Shown: in pieces, positions 1 to 9,403 of the stretch
Layout of the letters: every line of letters starts with the position of its first letter
Numbering within the stretch: the first letter of the stretch is position 1
Source of the DNA: Thermoplasmata archaeon
GTDB lineage: Archaea > Thermoplasmatota > Thermoplasmata > Halarchaeoplasmatales > Halarchaeoplasmataceae
Direction: 5' to 3'
Length of the DNA stretch: 64,000 bases
Assembly (NCBI GenBank): GCA_003552585.1
Contig: PUNK01000004.1
Location: forward strand, 1 to 64,000
Notes under the pieces: generated by a model
The model's database searches: none
Told to the model about the DNA's origin: nothing
Seen by the model: the letters and a program-made list of their open reading frames with translations, nothing else
Made by a program: the position numbers and the translations under genes

Positions 1-1
1 G

Positions 2-379
2 GTATATACCTTCCTCACCTTCTTCATATCCATCTATCATAAGTTCATCAGAGAACTCGGGATATCCCTCTGTTATATCGAATTGATGACCTTTCACGGA
101 TATCTCTGTCCTAGCAGGAAGAGGATTTACTTGTAGCCCTCTTTCAGAGAGGTGTCTAGATGTTACCTCGCCAGTTCGTACTAAAACGGATGTTTCATAC
201 CTGTGCAGTATATCTAAATCTTGTCTTTGTATCTCTTGCATATCTGAGATACTATCTATTCTTACCAAAATTATTTCTTCTTCTGCTCCAGCTGCAGATA
301 TAACAACACTTACAGCAAAAACAGAAATTAGCAACACGACTGTTAACATTACAGCCGCTATCTGTTCGTTTTTTTCCAT
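2..379 (-). CDS. N-terminal part of a secreted/membrane-anchored protein, runs off the left edge
   Basis: Reading the minus strand from ATG at 379 gives MEKNEQIAAVMLTVVLLISVFAVSVVISAAGAEEEIILVRIDSISDMQEIQRQDLDILHRYETSVLVRTGEVTSRHL..., an open frame to the edge with a signal-peptide-like N-terminus. The track ORF 252-449 is in a different frame and looks spurious. Confidence 0.65.
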   Translation of the reverse strand, partial: MEKNEQIAAVMLTVVLLISVFAVSVVISAAGAEEEIILVRIDSISDMQEIQRQDLDILHRYETSVLVRTGEVTSRHLSERGLQVNPLPARTEISVKGHQFDITEGYPEFSDELMIDGYEEGEEGIY

Positions 380-560
380 ATGATTTATCCTCCTCAAAGT
401 ATAGATTAATACTAACATAACAATATACACCCTTATAAATATTCCGCATACTACTACTCTATTTTCCTTTGATAGGCTTTGGCTGATTTCATCTTGATCA
501 TTTTAAAAAGGAATTTGGAGGGTAAATTTAATTACCACTACGATTGTAATCTAGTAAGCC

Positions 561-1643
561 ATGATCAAAAGATATTTCTCGAATAAATCAAAAAGAAGAT
601 TATTTGTTTTGCTCACTCTTATCATAACCATAATATTGATAGTCTTTTTTACTGCTTGCCATCTTGAAGAAGGCCAACAAAACGATTACAATAATTGGCA
701 AAATTATCCTTATATCATCCCGGGAAGTGATTTACTCTTTCCTGATATGGAAGGAAGTCCAGAAGATCCTGGTGAAGAAAAATGGATATCCCTTGCTTTT
801 AACTTAGAATTTCCTGAAAAGGATAAAGAGCCTCTCTATATAGTTCTACTTTATCACCCTGATTTCAAAAGTACATATATATTCGGTTATCAAGAACCAA
901 TATATGAAGAGAACATAAGGGGAGAAATGAATCTAGCAGATGACGAAATGGATATGCGTTTCAGTCATCAGGATATTTATGAAGATGATATAATCAGGGT
1001 TATAGAAGGAAAAGCATTCTCATATGAGCTTGAAGTCAGACTCCCGTATAAAGAAGGAGATTCAACTTCAGATATGATTACTCTATCCGTGACGTTGAAT
1101 TCAACAAAGCCCCCATCCACGATGTATGACGGAACTGTTTCTTTGAATAATCGTTATTATCAATTATTTGCATTGACAAACTGTGAAGTACAAGGGGATA
1201 TGATAATAGGCGATAATTCAATAAAGGTAGAAGGAGTTGGTTGGTTGGAACACCAGTGGGGACGTTTCGATATAGGTTTGGATTGGGATTGGTTTGCTTT
1301 TTGGAATGAAGGTGAGATAGAATTAAAGATAGTTGATTTACATTCTTCACAAGATAACCTAGGTTATATTATGTTTGTTGATTCGGAAGGAAAAATAAAA
1401 ACGATCGATGATGTATCCATTAATGTAAATTCTACTTATCAAGGATTTGGTAAAACATGGGAGATAACCTCTTCAACCTATGACTTATATCTCCAAATTT
1501 CATCTGAAGAAGACATGATAGTTTATAGTGACGGGTATTTAGTTGGCTTTGGGAGCATAGAAGGGAATATATTCGATATTGAGGTGGATACACTAACCTA
1601 TATTGAATCAACATTGCGTGACCGATATATCCCTATACCATAA
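561..1643 (+). CDS. Lipoprotein with AttH/CrtC-like (lipocalin-like hydratase) domain
   Basis: Signal peptide with lipobox-like FFTACH; motif VEGVGWLEHQWGRFDIGLDWDWFAFW resembles the G-W-x-(D/E)-x-(E/Q)-W-G motif of the CrtC/AttH family. Confidence 0.55.
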   Translation: MIKRYFSNKSKRRLFVLLTLIITIILIVFFTACHLEEGQQNDYNNWQNYPYIIPGSDLLFPDMEGSPEDPGEEKWISLAFNLEFPEKDKEPLYIVLLYHPDFKSTYIFGYQEPIYEENIRGEMNLADDEMDMRFSHQDIYEDDIIRVIEGKAFSYELEVRLPYKEGDSTSDMITLSVTLNSTKPPSTMYDGTVSLNNRYYQLFALTNCEVQGDMIIGDNSIKVEGVGWLEHQWGRFDIGLDWDWFAFWNEGEIELKIVDLHSSQDNLGYIMFVDSEGKIKTIDDVSINVNSTYQGFGKTWEITSSTYDLYLQISSEEDMIVYSDGYLVGFGSIEGNIFDIEVDTLTYIESTLRDRYIPIP

Positions 1644-1763
1644 ATCTACGGTGTATACTTGATTTCACTTATTGAAACCAGAAAGAACGACGGCAAGGAT
1701 ATGGTAAAAAATATCGGACAAAAACTTCATTGTTCTCCCTATTTTACTAGATAATCCTAACCT

Positions 1764-3167
1764 TTGCCTGCAAAAACCTTTTTACATCCATATAAATCCC
1801 CTTTTGGTGTGTCAATGGAAGAAACGAAAGAAATGCTCGATCATCTTGGGATAGCTGGAGTGGAAGAACTGTTTAAAGATATACCTGATAAAATCAGATC
1901 AGAATTAAAACTCGAAGAGGGATTGACAGAGATGGAAGTGATGAACAGGGTAAAGGATATTTTGAAAGAAAATAGATCATTGAGCGAGTTTTCAAATTTT
2001 ATGGGCGGAGGTATATATCGACACTACGTTCCGACAGCGGTCAATGAAGTCGTGAGCAGATCAGAATTTTACTCATCCTATACCCCTTACCAGCCTGAGA
2101 TAAGCCAGGGCATGCTGCAGGCTCTCTTTGAATACCAGAGTCTGATTTGTGAATTGACCGGTATGGAAGCAGCTAACACGAGCATGTATGATTATCCCAC
2201 AGCTTTGGCCGAAGCAATCCTCATGTCTGATAGGATCAATCGTAGAAAAAAACATAGATTTTTGGTACCTGAAAACATCCACTGGGAGATCGAGCCAGTT
2301 CTAAAAAACTATCTCAGAGGGACGGATATAATTCTAGAATGGGTCAAGTACGATAAAACAACAGGACAGATAGACAAGGAGGATTTAAAACGCAAGGCGG
2401 GTGACGATATGCTAGGTTTCTTCGTAAGCTCACCGAACGTTTTTGGAGTCTTGGAAGAAGATACTAAATTCTATTCTGATATCAAAGATGAAACGGGTTC
2501 CGTTATGGTGGCAGGTTGCGATCCCTTATCACTAACGCTTTTGCAGCCTCCTTCGGAATGGGGTGCTGATATCGTGGTTGGTGATAGCCAGCCCTTCGGC
2601 ATACCTCCATCATTTGGCGGTCCTACCGTCGGAATTTTTGCATGTAAAGGCAGATACATTAGAAGGATGCCTGGAAGGATGATAGGAGAAACCGTTGATA
2701 AAGACGATGAAAGAGCTTATTGTATGTTGCTCCAAACTAGAGAACAACATATAAGGAGAGATAGAGCCACATCGAACATATGTACAAACCAATCTCTTAT
2801 GGCTCTAGCCTCAGCAGTTCATATGTTCGTAAAAGGAGGAAAGGGACTAGAAAAGATCGCTAAGAAAAACTACGATAATGCTCATCGATTAGCTTCTCTG
2901 ATCGAGGATATAGATGGATACTCGTCACCTTCTTTTGATAGTGAATTTTTCAATGAATTCCTAATCGGTAATCAAAAGATGATCGATCTTAAGGAATTCA
3001 AAGAGAGGTGTAAAAATAACGATATACTCCCAGGTATACCCTTAGGTAGTTGGACTGAAAGTAAGTTCAAAGAATTGCCCCCAAGTCTTTTGATAGCTGT
3101 AACCGAGATGAACGATGCTGAGGATATGGAAGTTCTAGTGAATACTCTTCAGGAGGTGAAAGAATGA
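1764..3167 (+). CDS. gcvPA: Glycine dehydrogenase (decarboxylating) subunit 1
   Basis: Full-length 467 aa; GcvPA-type sequence (YTPYQPEISQGMLQALFEYQSLICELTGMEAANTSMYDYPTALAEA; GRMIGETVDKDDERAYCMLLQTREQHIRRDRATSNICTNQSL). TTG start. Confidence 0.95.
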   Translation: MPAKTFLHPYKSPFGVSMEETKEMLDHLGIAGVEELFKDIPDKIRSELKLEEGLTEMEVMNRVKDILKENRSLSEFSNFMGGGIYRHYVPTAVNEVVSRSEFYSSYTPYQPEISQGMLQALFEYQSLICELTGMEAANTSMYDYPTALAEAILMSDRINRRKKHRFLVPENIHWEIEPVLKNYLRGTDIILEWVKYDKTTGQIDKEDLKRKAGDDMLGFFVSSPNVFGVLEEDTKFYSDIKDETGSVMVAGCDPLSLTLLQPPSEWGADIVVGDSQPFGIPPSFGGPTVGIFACKGRYIRRMPGRMIGETVDKDDERAYCMLLQTREQHIRRDRATSNICTNQSLMALASAVHMFVKGGKGLEKIAKKNYDNAHRLASLIEDIDGYSSPSFDSEFFNEFLIGNQKMIDLKEFKERCKNNDILPGIPLGSWTESKFKELPPSLLIAVTEMNDAEDMEVLVNTLQEVKE

Positions 3168-4606
3168 ATCCTGAGTTTAGACAAGCGCTGTATGAAACCC
3201 ATCTTTTGATCGAAGAGCATGCGAAGGATAGGGAGATAGAAGACAATCCTCTTCCTGAATCTATTGCTAGAAAGGAGGCCCCCAGAATACCTGATGTTCC
3301 CGAACATGAAGTTGTTCGGCATTATCTTCGCCTGTCTCAGATGAACTACGGTGTTGATACTGGATTCTATCCTCTCGGTTCATGTACCATGAAGTACAAT
3401 CCAAAGTACAGCGAAGCTTTGTGTAGGGAAAGGGATGCTTTAGATCTGCACCCCTATCAACCTGAGGATACAGTACAGGGTACACTAAGGATCATGTATG
3501 AATTACAGGAGATGTTAGCAGAGATAGGGGGGATGGACTCCGTAAGTCTTCAACCAGCCGCCGGTGCGCAAGGAGAGTTCACGGGCTTGGCCATAGTACA
3601 TGGATACTATAAAAATAATAACGAGGAAAGAGATGAAGTGGTTTTACCAGATACGTCCCACGGAACAAACCCGGCTAGTGCAGCGATGCTAGGATATAAA
3701 ACGATAGAGATACCCAGTAAAGAGGGGTGTGTAGACCTAAAAGCACTCAGAGAGGCAGTGGGAGAAAATACTGCTGCCTTCATGCTCACAAATCCCAACA
3801 CCCTAGGTCTTTTTGAGGAAGATGTGCTAGAGATAGCAGATATAGTACATGGATCTGGTGCATTGCTATATTATGATGGAGCTAATCTTAACGCGATCAT
3901 GGGTAAAACAGATCCGGGAAAGATGAATTTCGATATAATGCACTTTAATCTTCACAAAACCTTCAGCACCCCTCATGGGGGCGGTGGACCTGGATCAGGC
4001 CCAGTTGGTGTTGTGGAAGATTTGAAGAGCTATCTCCCCGTCCCTCTTGTAAAAAAGGAGGGGGATAAATTCATCCTTGATTACTCGTTGGAAAATAGCA
4101 TAGGAAGAGTCAAGGGATTCTACGGAAATTGGATGGTACTTCTTAGAGCTTATGCCTATATCCTTGAAAGGGGTAGAGAGGGACTGACACAGGTTTCCGA
4201 GAGGGCTGTTCTCAACTCCAATTACCTCAGAAAAAAGCTAGAGGGAACCCTAGAACTTCCTTATAAGCCTTTAAGAAAGCACGAATTCGTCCTTTCTGGA
4301 CAGAAGCTAAAAAAAGAGGGGTTGAGAACTATGGATCTCGCTAAACGCTTGCTGGATTATGGGTACCATGCTCCCACCATCTACTTCCCACTGATAGTTG
4401 ATGAAGCGCTTATGGTTGAACCCACAGAAACCGAACGAAAAGAAACTTTGGATGAATTCGCAGCTATAATCGAAAAAATAATGAATGAGAATCCGGAGAC
4501 GGTGAAAAATGCACCTCATAACACCGCTGTTGGAAGGGTCGATGAAACTAGGGCGGCAAAGAAACCGATAGCTAGTTATAAGATGAGGGAAGGAGATGAA
4601 AAATAA
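3164..4606 (+). CDS. gcvPB: Glycine dehydrogenase (decarboxylating) subunit 2
   Basis: PLP-lysine motif HFNLHKTFSTPHGGGGPGSGPVGV; overlaps the gcvPA stop. Confidence 0.95.
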   Translation: MNPEFRQALYETHLLIEEHAKDREIEDNPLPESIARKEAPRIPDVPEHEVVRHYLRLSQMNYGVDTGFYPLGSCTMKYNPKYSEALCRERDALDLHPYQPEDTVQGTLRIMYELQEMLAEIGGMDSVSLQPAAGAQGEFTGLAIVHGYYKNNNEERDEVVLPDTSHGTNPASAAMLGYKTIEIPSKEGCVDLKALREAVGENTAAFMLTNPNTLGLFEEDVLEIADIVHGSGALLYYDGANLNAIMGKTDPGKMNFDIMHFNLHKTFSTPHGGGGPGSGPVGVVEDLKSYLPVPLVKKEGDKFILDYSLENSIGRVKGFYGNWMVLLRAYAYILERGREGLTQVSERAVLNSNYLRKKLEGTLELPYKPLRKHEFVLSGQKLKKEGLRTMDLAKRLLDYGYHAPTIYFPLIVDEALMVEPTETERKETLDEFAAIIEKIMNENPETVKNAPHNTAVGRVDETRAAKKPIASYKMREGDEK

Positions 4607-5282
4607 AATCCCATCGTTTGCAGTAACAGGAAAGAAAGATTCTGGAAAAACCACAGTAGTTGAGAGACTTATAAAGGAGCTCGTAGAGAAAGGATATAAA
4701 GTGGCTAGCGTGAAGCATACCCGGGGAGATCATTCGATGGACCGCTCCGATACCGACACATGGAGGCATGGACGGTCTGGAGCGGGTTTAGTTGTTTTCT
4801 CCAGCCCCATAGAAACTACGCTGAAAATAAACAAAAGGCACGACGCATCTAGTATACTAGAATTGGTCAACCGTCTGGGTGAGTACGACGTCGTGATCAT
4901 CGAGGGGATGAAAGATGAAGATCTACCGTCACTAGACACCTCCAAAATAGAGGAAAGTGATTCGGATGAGATATTAGAAAAAGTTCAAGACGATATCGAG
5001 CTCTCAATATTACTCAACAAACTTCCGAACAAAAACTGTGGAAGATGCGGATACGAAACCTGTGATGAATTCGCTAGAGATGTAATAAAAGGATTAAAAA
5101 AGGTAGAGGAGTGTGTGGAACGTGCCGATGACTCTTTGATTATTGAAATCGATGGAAAAAAAATCGAACTCAGTAGATTTCCGTCTCGGATATTGAAGGG
5201 AGGTATATCTGGTATGCTAAATTCACTCAAAGATGTCGACGATCCCAAAGATGTGCATATCCTAATGAAGTTGGAGGATTGA
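4596..5282 (+). CDS. mobB: MobB-family GTPase with C-terminal 4-Cys Fe-S domain
   Basis: Walker A TGKKDSGKTTVVERL; VVIIEGMK; C-terminal NCGRCGYETCDEFARDVIKGLKKVEEC resembles CxxCGxxxCxxFAxxxxxGxxxxxxC iron-sulfur motifs. Confidence 0.8.
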   Translation: MKNKIPSFAVTGKKDSGKTTVVERLIKELVEKGYKVASVKHTRGDHSMDRSDTDTWRHGRSGAGLVVFSSPIETTLKINKRHDASSILELVNRLGEYDVVIIEGMKDEDLPSLDTSKIEESDSDEILEKVQDDIELSILLNKLPNKNCGRCGYETCDEFARDVIKGLKKVEECVERADDSLIIEIDGKKIELSRFPSRILKGGISGMLNSLKDVDDPKDVHILMKLED

Positions 5283-5761
5283 TCATGGTCGAGGTTATAG
5301 GCGCTAAAATTCCAAAACCACTTTCCTCAGATTCGATTTTGGATGAAGTAGATAAGTACCGTAAAGAAAGAGATGTCTTTGTGCAGGTTTTTGATCATGA
5401 AAAAATTGTTGGTAAAGAACATCTGCAATGGGCTTATGATAAAGCGGTTTACTGCTTCAATGAAGGGGTGAACCGTTCAAAATCTCTTGAAATCGAAACT
5501 TTACTTTGGTCCTCGGGTAAATGGCAGATAAAGAATGCGATCAAAAAGATGGGGATCAAAGATCATTCGAAGAACGCTGTAGTTATCCTTGACAGCGATC
5601 CTAAAGATTTTCTTAATTTCATGGACTGGGAAAGAGAGGATCGTGTGCTAAAACCTTCCTTAAAAAAACTGAAAAAGATGGGGATCACCGATGTTGAGAT
5701 TGAATCAACTGACAAACCTTATGATCTGATATTTGAAAAGATGGCAACAGCTGTATTATAG
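5279..5761 (+). CDS. cgi121: KEOPS complex subunit Cgi121-like
   Basis: 160 aa; HLQWAYDKAVYCFNEGVNRSKSLEIETLLWSSGKWQIKNAIKKMGIKD matches the CGI-121/TPRKB pattern (KEOPS, t6A synthesis). Confidence 0.75.
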   Translation: MIMVEVIGAKIPKPLSSDSILDEVDKYRKERDVFVQVFDHEKIVGKEHLQWAYDKAVYCFNEGVNRSKSLEIETLLWSSGKWQIKNAIKKMGIKDHSKNAVVILDSDPKDFLNFMDWEREDRVLKPSLKKLKKMGITDVEIESTDKPYDLIFEKMATAVL

Positions 5762-5784
5762 AAAAGGAAAGGGTTGGGGTGAGT

Positions 5785-6888
5785 CTATTTTAAAGACTCG
5801 AACCTGTCTTCAAACTCTTTCATGACTCCTGGAAGTGTTGTGTATTCCATATCCTCCATAGGAAGCCTGTGAGGTTCGAAGGGGCCATGACGCCTCATAT
5901 AATCTGCTATCTTGGCAGATTCTTCCCTAACAGGGTCAAAGGCAGGATCATCAAATAAGTCAGCTGCATCCCCAAGAGAACCGTTTTTCAATTGGAATCC
6001 TAGTGCATTTACCCTGGGAGGACCATCGAAACGCGTGCAGACTGAATTCTTTATCGAAACTGGCATCATCGGTCCATTGTGACTACCTCTCATCCATCCT
6101 GAGACCAAAAAAGGATGAGCAAATGGTTCTAGGACTTCTCCCAATGCAGGTAAGCCAGATTGTGAACGGACAATGGCTACAGGATCATCTTTTCCTACGT
6201 ATTCTCCTGCTATCTGGTATAGTTTCTCAGTGCTCACTGCTGCAACTGGTTCGTCTCCAGGAAGTTTGCCCTCCTTTGGATAAACTCTTTTGATAACAAA
6301 ACGACTTTTAGCACCTATCAGTGCAAGGATATCATACATCTCCTCAGGAGAGTCCATGAATATTCTCTTGGATTCCTTGATATCCCATATCTCAAATCTA
6401 AATCCTTGATGGATTGAGGGGTCGATAACTAAACCAGCAGTATTGAACGGGTCTGCAAATATTTTGAAGATAGGTAGGTTGAATGCTCCAGGTTCGGTTT
6501 TGTCCATCAGAAATGCAACGAATGGTTCGGCCTTTCTAGGTGTAAATTCCATTTCTGCTATGCCTGGACCCATACCCCTCACGTTACCCGAGAAGGCATC
6601 TGACAAAAGGTCTTGACCAGCCCCATAAAGGCCTAGTTTCTCAGCTTTATCGGTAGCTTCTTTAAAGGTATCCCATGCTAAAGCGTGTACCTCCTCTGAA
6701 TCCTCACCTTCTTCATGGGTCATTATCAGTTCAAGATCGTCTCCACAATGGGTCACATGGTAATCCGTAAGGATGTCTTTTCCCTTCAAGTTATCCTCAG
6801 CAACTTTCATCAGTTCAGGATGAACCGTGGAGTGTCCTGGGAATCCGCCTACATCCGCCTTTATTATACTCACAGTTACTTTGCTCAT
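5785..6888 (-). CDS. fbp: Bifunctional fructose-1,6-bisphosphate aldolase/phosphatase (archaeal type V)
   Basis: MSKVTVSIIKADVGGFPGHSTVHPELM...HCGDDLELIMTHEEG...GWMRGSHNGPMMPV, characteristic of FBPA/P. Start set at MSKVTV rather than the longer ORF. Confidence 0.95.
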   Translation of the reverse strand: MSKVTVSIIKADVGGFPGHSTVHPELMKVAEDNLKGKDILTDYHVTHCGDDLELIMTHEEGEDSEEVHALAWDTFKEATDKAEKLGLYGAGQDLLSDAFSGNVRGMGPGIAEMEFTPRKAEPFVAFLMDKTEPGAFNLPIFKIFADPFNTAGLVIDPSIHQGFRFEIWDIKESKRIFMDSPEEMYDILALIGAKSRFVIKRVYPKEGKLPGDEPVAAVSTEKLYQIAGEYVGKDDPVAIVRSQSGLPALGEVLEPFAHPFLVSGWMRGSHNGPMMPVSIKNSVCTRFDGPPRVNALGFQLKNGSLGDAADLFDDPAFDPVREESAKIADYMRRHGPFEPHRLPMEDMEYTTLPGVMKEFEDRFESLK

Positions 6889-6934
6889 TATATCCCGTGG
6901 GAAGAGAATCAATGGTTGCATAAAAGTCTATCGA

Positions 6935-7408
6935 TTATTCTTTACCGAGGTTTATACCTCTCTGTCCTTGGTAATTACCTGAACGGACATCATACGTCTT
7001 TTTAGCATCTTCATCCATAAGATGAAAAACTACCTGAGCAAAGGTATCCCCAATGGGAAGCTCAACTTCTTTGTGTGTATTGAAAGCACTCAAAGTAAGA
7101 TCTCCCTCGAATCCTGCATCTATCATGCCAAACGAAGGGATTATTCCTCTTCTTGCCCATGTAGTACGGATCCATATCTGTCCGGCTATATCAGGTGGAA
7201 ATTTGAAATATTCATCCGTAGAAACTGCAAACCAAGTGCTCACTGGTATAACTGCAACGCCCTCTTTTTCCGGTTTCCTTCCTTCAACAGATACTTCTGC
7301 CACTGTTACATCATATCCATTTGGAGTAAAGTTTTCTTCTTCGAAATTTTCTATAGACAGATAACCCTGTTCAATTAAACGTTTGAGTTTACCGTCACTC
7401 AATATCAT
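6935..7408 (-). CDS. dcd: dCTP deaminase/dUTPase family
   Basis: MILSDGKLKRLIEQG...FTPNGYDVTVAEV...GMIDAGFEGDLTLSAFNTHKEVELPIGDTFAQVVFHLM. Confidence 0.9.
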   Translation of the reverse strand: MILSDGKLKRLIEQGYLSIENFEEENFTPNGYDVTVAEVSVEGRKPEKEGVAVIPVSTWFAVSTDEYFKFPPDIAGQIWIRTTWARRGIIPSFGMIDAGFEGDLTLSAFNTHKEVELPIGDTFAQVVFHLMDEDAKKTYDVRSGNYQGQRGINLGKE

Positions 7409-7485
7409 GGTACCACCATTATGTCATGTTAATAAGCTATAAAGATTTAACCGGTACATTTTTTATACAAATGTATATTTAGATA

Positions 7486-8955
7486 ATGAGTAAAACAGGT
7501 GTTAATATTAAAGATAAAAAAGATAAAAAGGAAGAAATAGAAAGACACCTTTATTTACTAAAATACGGCGATTTGGATATGAAAAAACACGCTGTAGAAT
7601 GTTTGATTAAGATAGGAGATGAAGAAACAAAAAATAATCTGTTTGATCTTCATGAAAATGTCAAGGACAGCTTAACCAGAGGCCTTGCCTTTTGGGCAAT
7701 TAGTGAATTATCAGGAAAGAACGGAATAGAAGAGCTATTTAAAATTGTAAAATCGGAAGAACAAGGTGAATTAATTAAAATAGGTGCTGTCAGGTCTATA
7801 GGGATTTTAAACAAAAAAGATACCATCACAATATTAAAGGAGATAGCTCTAAAAAACGACTCAAAGTCAATAAGAATTTGCGCAGCATATTGTTTATCTC
7901 GTTTTGCAGACGACGACATTTCAGAATACTTTATAGAAAAGCTCAACAGTAGAAACCCATTTTACAGAATCCATGCCGCTGAGGCTTTAGGAGAGATCAA
8001 AAATGCGGAATGTATAAAACAGTTGACTGACTTACTAAGAGAAGACTAGAATGAAATCGTAAGGGAAGTTGCTGCAGAAACTTTAGGCAAAATAAAAAGA
8101 CGAAAAGCGGTACCCTATTTAATTGATGCGTTGGACGACTCTAACATAGATGTTGTTAAAAAAGCTGTAGAATCTCTTGGTGAGATAGGGGATGAAAGAG
8201 CCGTCCCCCATTTACTTAATATGTTAAATTCAGAAAATGATAGGTTAAGAGGTTTGTCAATATGGGCACTTGGTTCTATAGGGGATGAAAGTGCTATAAA
8301 CGAACTTGACAGAAGACTTATGACCGAAAATAATCCTCTAATTAAAAAGACTATAATTTGGTCATTGGGCGAGATAGGACACAAGAGTGTTATTGAAGGA
8401 TTGATAGAGAATTTTTACGATCGAGACCCTAGTGTGAGAATAGTGGCTGCTAATGCTTTGGCAAAGTTAAATGATAAGAGGGCTGTACTCGAACTCTTAA
8501 GAGGATTGAATCACCCGGACCCCGATATGAGAAGATTTGTAGCCGAAGCTTTAGGTAAAATTGGGGATAAGTTGGCAACCAAATATATAATCCCGATGGT
8601 TTCTGATGATAACCCTAATGTGAAAAATGCTGCTATCAAAGCACTCGGTATGATCGGTTCAGAAAAGGGAATCCACGATCTCGTTCGTTGCCTTTACCAA
8701 AAAGATATAATAACTAAACGATGTGCGGCTTGGGCTCTTGGAGAGATAGGTACCAAAGAAGTTATACCTGACCTTGTCAAATTGCTCAGTCACGAGGATC
8801 AAACTCTAAGAGGAGAAATTGCTGCCGCATTGGGAAAGATAGGAGGCAAGAGAGCTATGAAACACTTATTAGAAGCAAAAGAGGATGAAGATCCGTGGGT
8901 GAGAAAACATGTTGAGATTGCTCTCGAAAAACTGGGTCATGAAAAAGAAATGTAG
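7486..8955 (+). pseudogene. HEAT/PBS-lyase repeat protein interrupted by a single in-frame TAG (8047-8049)
   Basis: Track ORFs 7486-8049 and 8131-8955 are in the same frame; translation across the TAG is continuous HEAT repeat (LLRED*NEIVREVAAETLGKIKRRKAVPYLIDALDDSNIDVVKKAVESLGEIGDERAVPHLL). Confidence 0.8.
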
Positions 8956-9253
8956 ATATTTGAGATGTCCATTCTCAATTAGATGAGTAAAGAAAAAGCA
9001 ACTCAAACAGCGATTCTGAGAAATTTTGTACTGCTTATTTTGTCTATCTGCCATTATCGGTTCAAAATATAGGTATGAATTTGATGAGGTCTGTATCGAC
9101 AGGATCATCGAGCCCTGTCGTTCGAGCAACTCCCCCTATATTTTCACATACTTTCCTTGGAGAGTTGATCAGGAGTCATACCATAATTTTTGGACTCGTC
9201 ATTGTGACAAGGATAAAGATAGGCCAATATGGAAAAATTTCTAGAGGATAGCA

Positions 9254-9361
9254 TCAACATCCAGATATGCCGCAATTGGGACATATCCAACATCCTTCGG
9301 ATCTATGAATTAAATTTCCACACTCAGGGCACTCGCCTTCCATAGAGTTGCATTCAATCAT
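9254..9361 (-). CDS. 35-aa zinc-ribbon microprotein (not in the ORF track)
   Basis: Minus-strand translation MIECNSMEGECPECGNLIHRSEGCWICPNCGISGC*; CPxCG...CxxC/CPxCG pattern resembling the C-terminal tail of B12-dependent ribonucleotide reductase. Confidence 0.6.
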   Translation of the reverse strand: MIECNSMEGECPECGNLIHRSEGCWICPNCGISGC

Positions 9362-9403
9362 ATGGTATATTAAGTTAAACAGAGGGGTGGTTTGAAAGTA
9401 AAA

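Noticed and set aside
252-449. Track ORF encoding a Cys-rich 65-aa protein (FCFCCKCCYICSW)
   Set aside because: It is an out-of-frame reading of the minus-strand secreted-protein gene starting at 379; the Cys-richness comes from frame-shifted codons of the signal peptide.
8047-8049. Pyrrolysine as the preferred explanation for the HEAT-gene amber codon
   Set aside because: TAG is a common terminator in this window and no pyl or methylamine methyltransferase genes are visible; kept only as one option.
8983-9244. Possible decayed membrane protein after the HEAT gene (readings MSKEKATQTAILRNFVLLILSI... and MNLMRSVSTGSSSPVVRATPPIFSHTFLGELIRSHTIIFG)
   Set aside because: The two readings are in different frames and I recognise no family; could be a broken ORF or non-coding, so not called.
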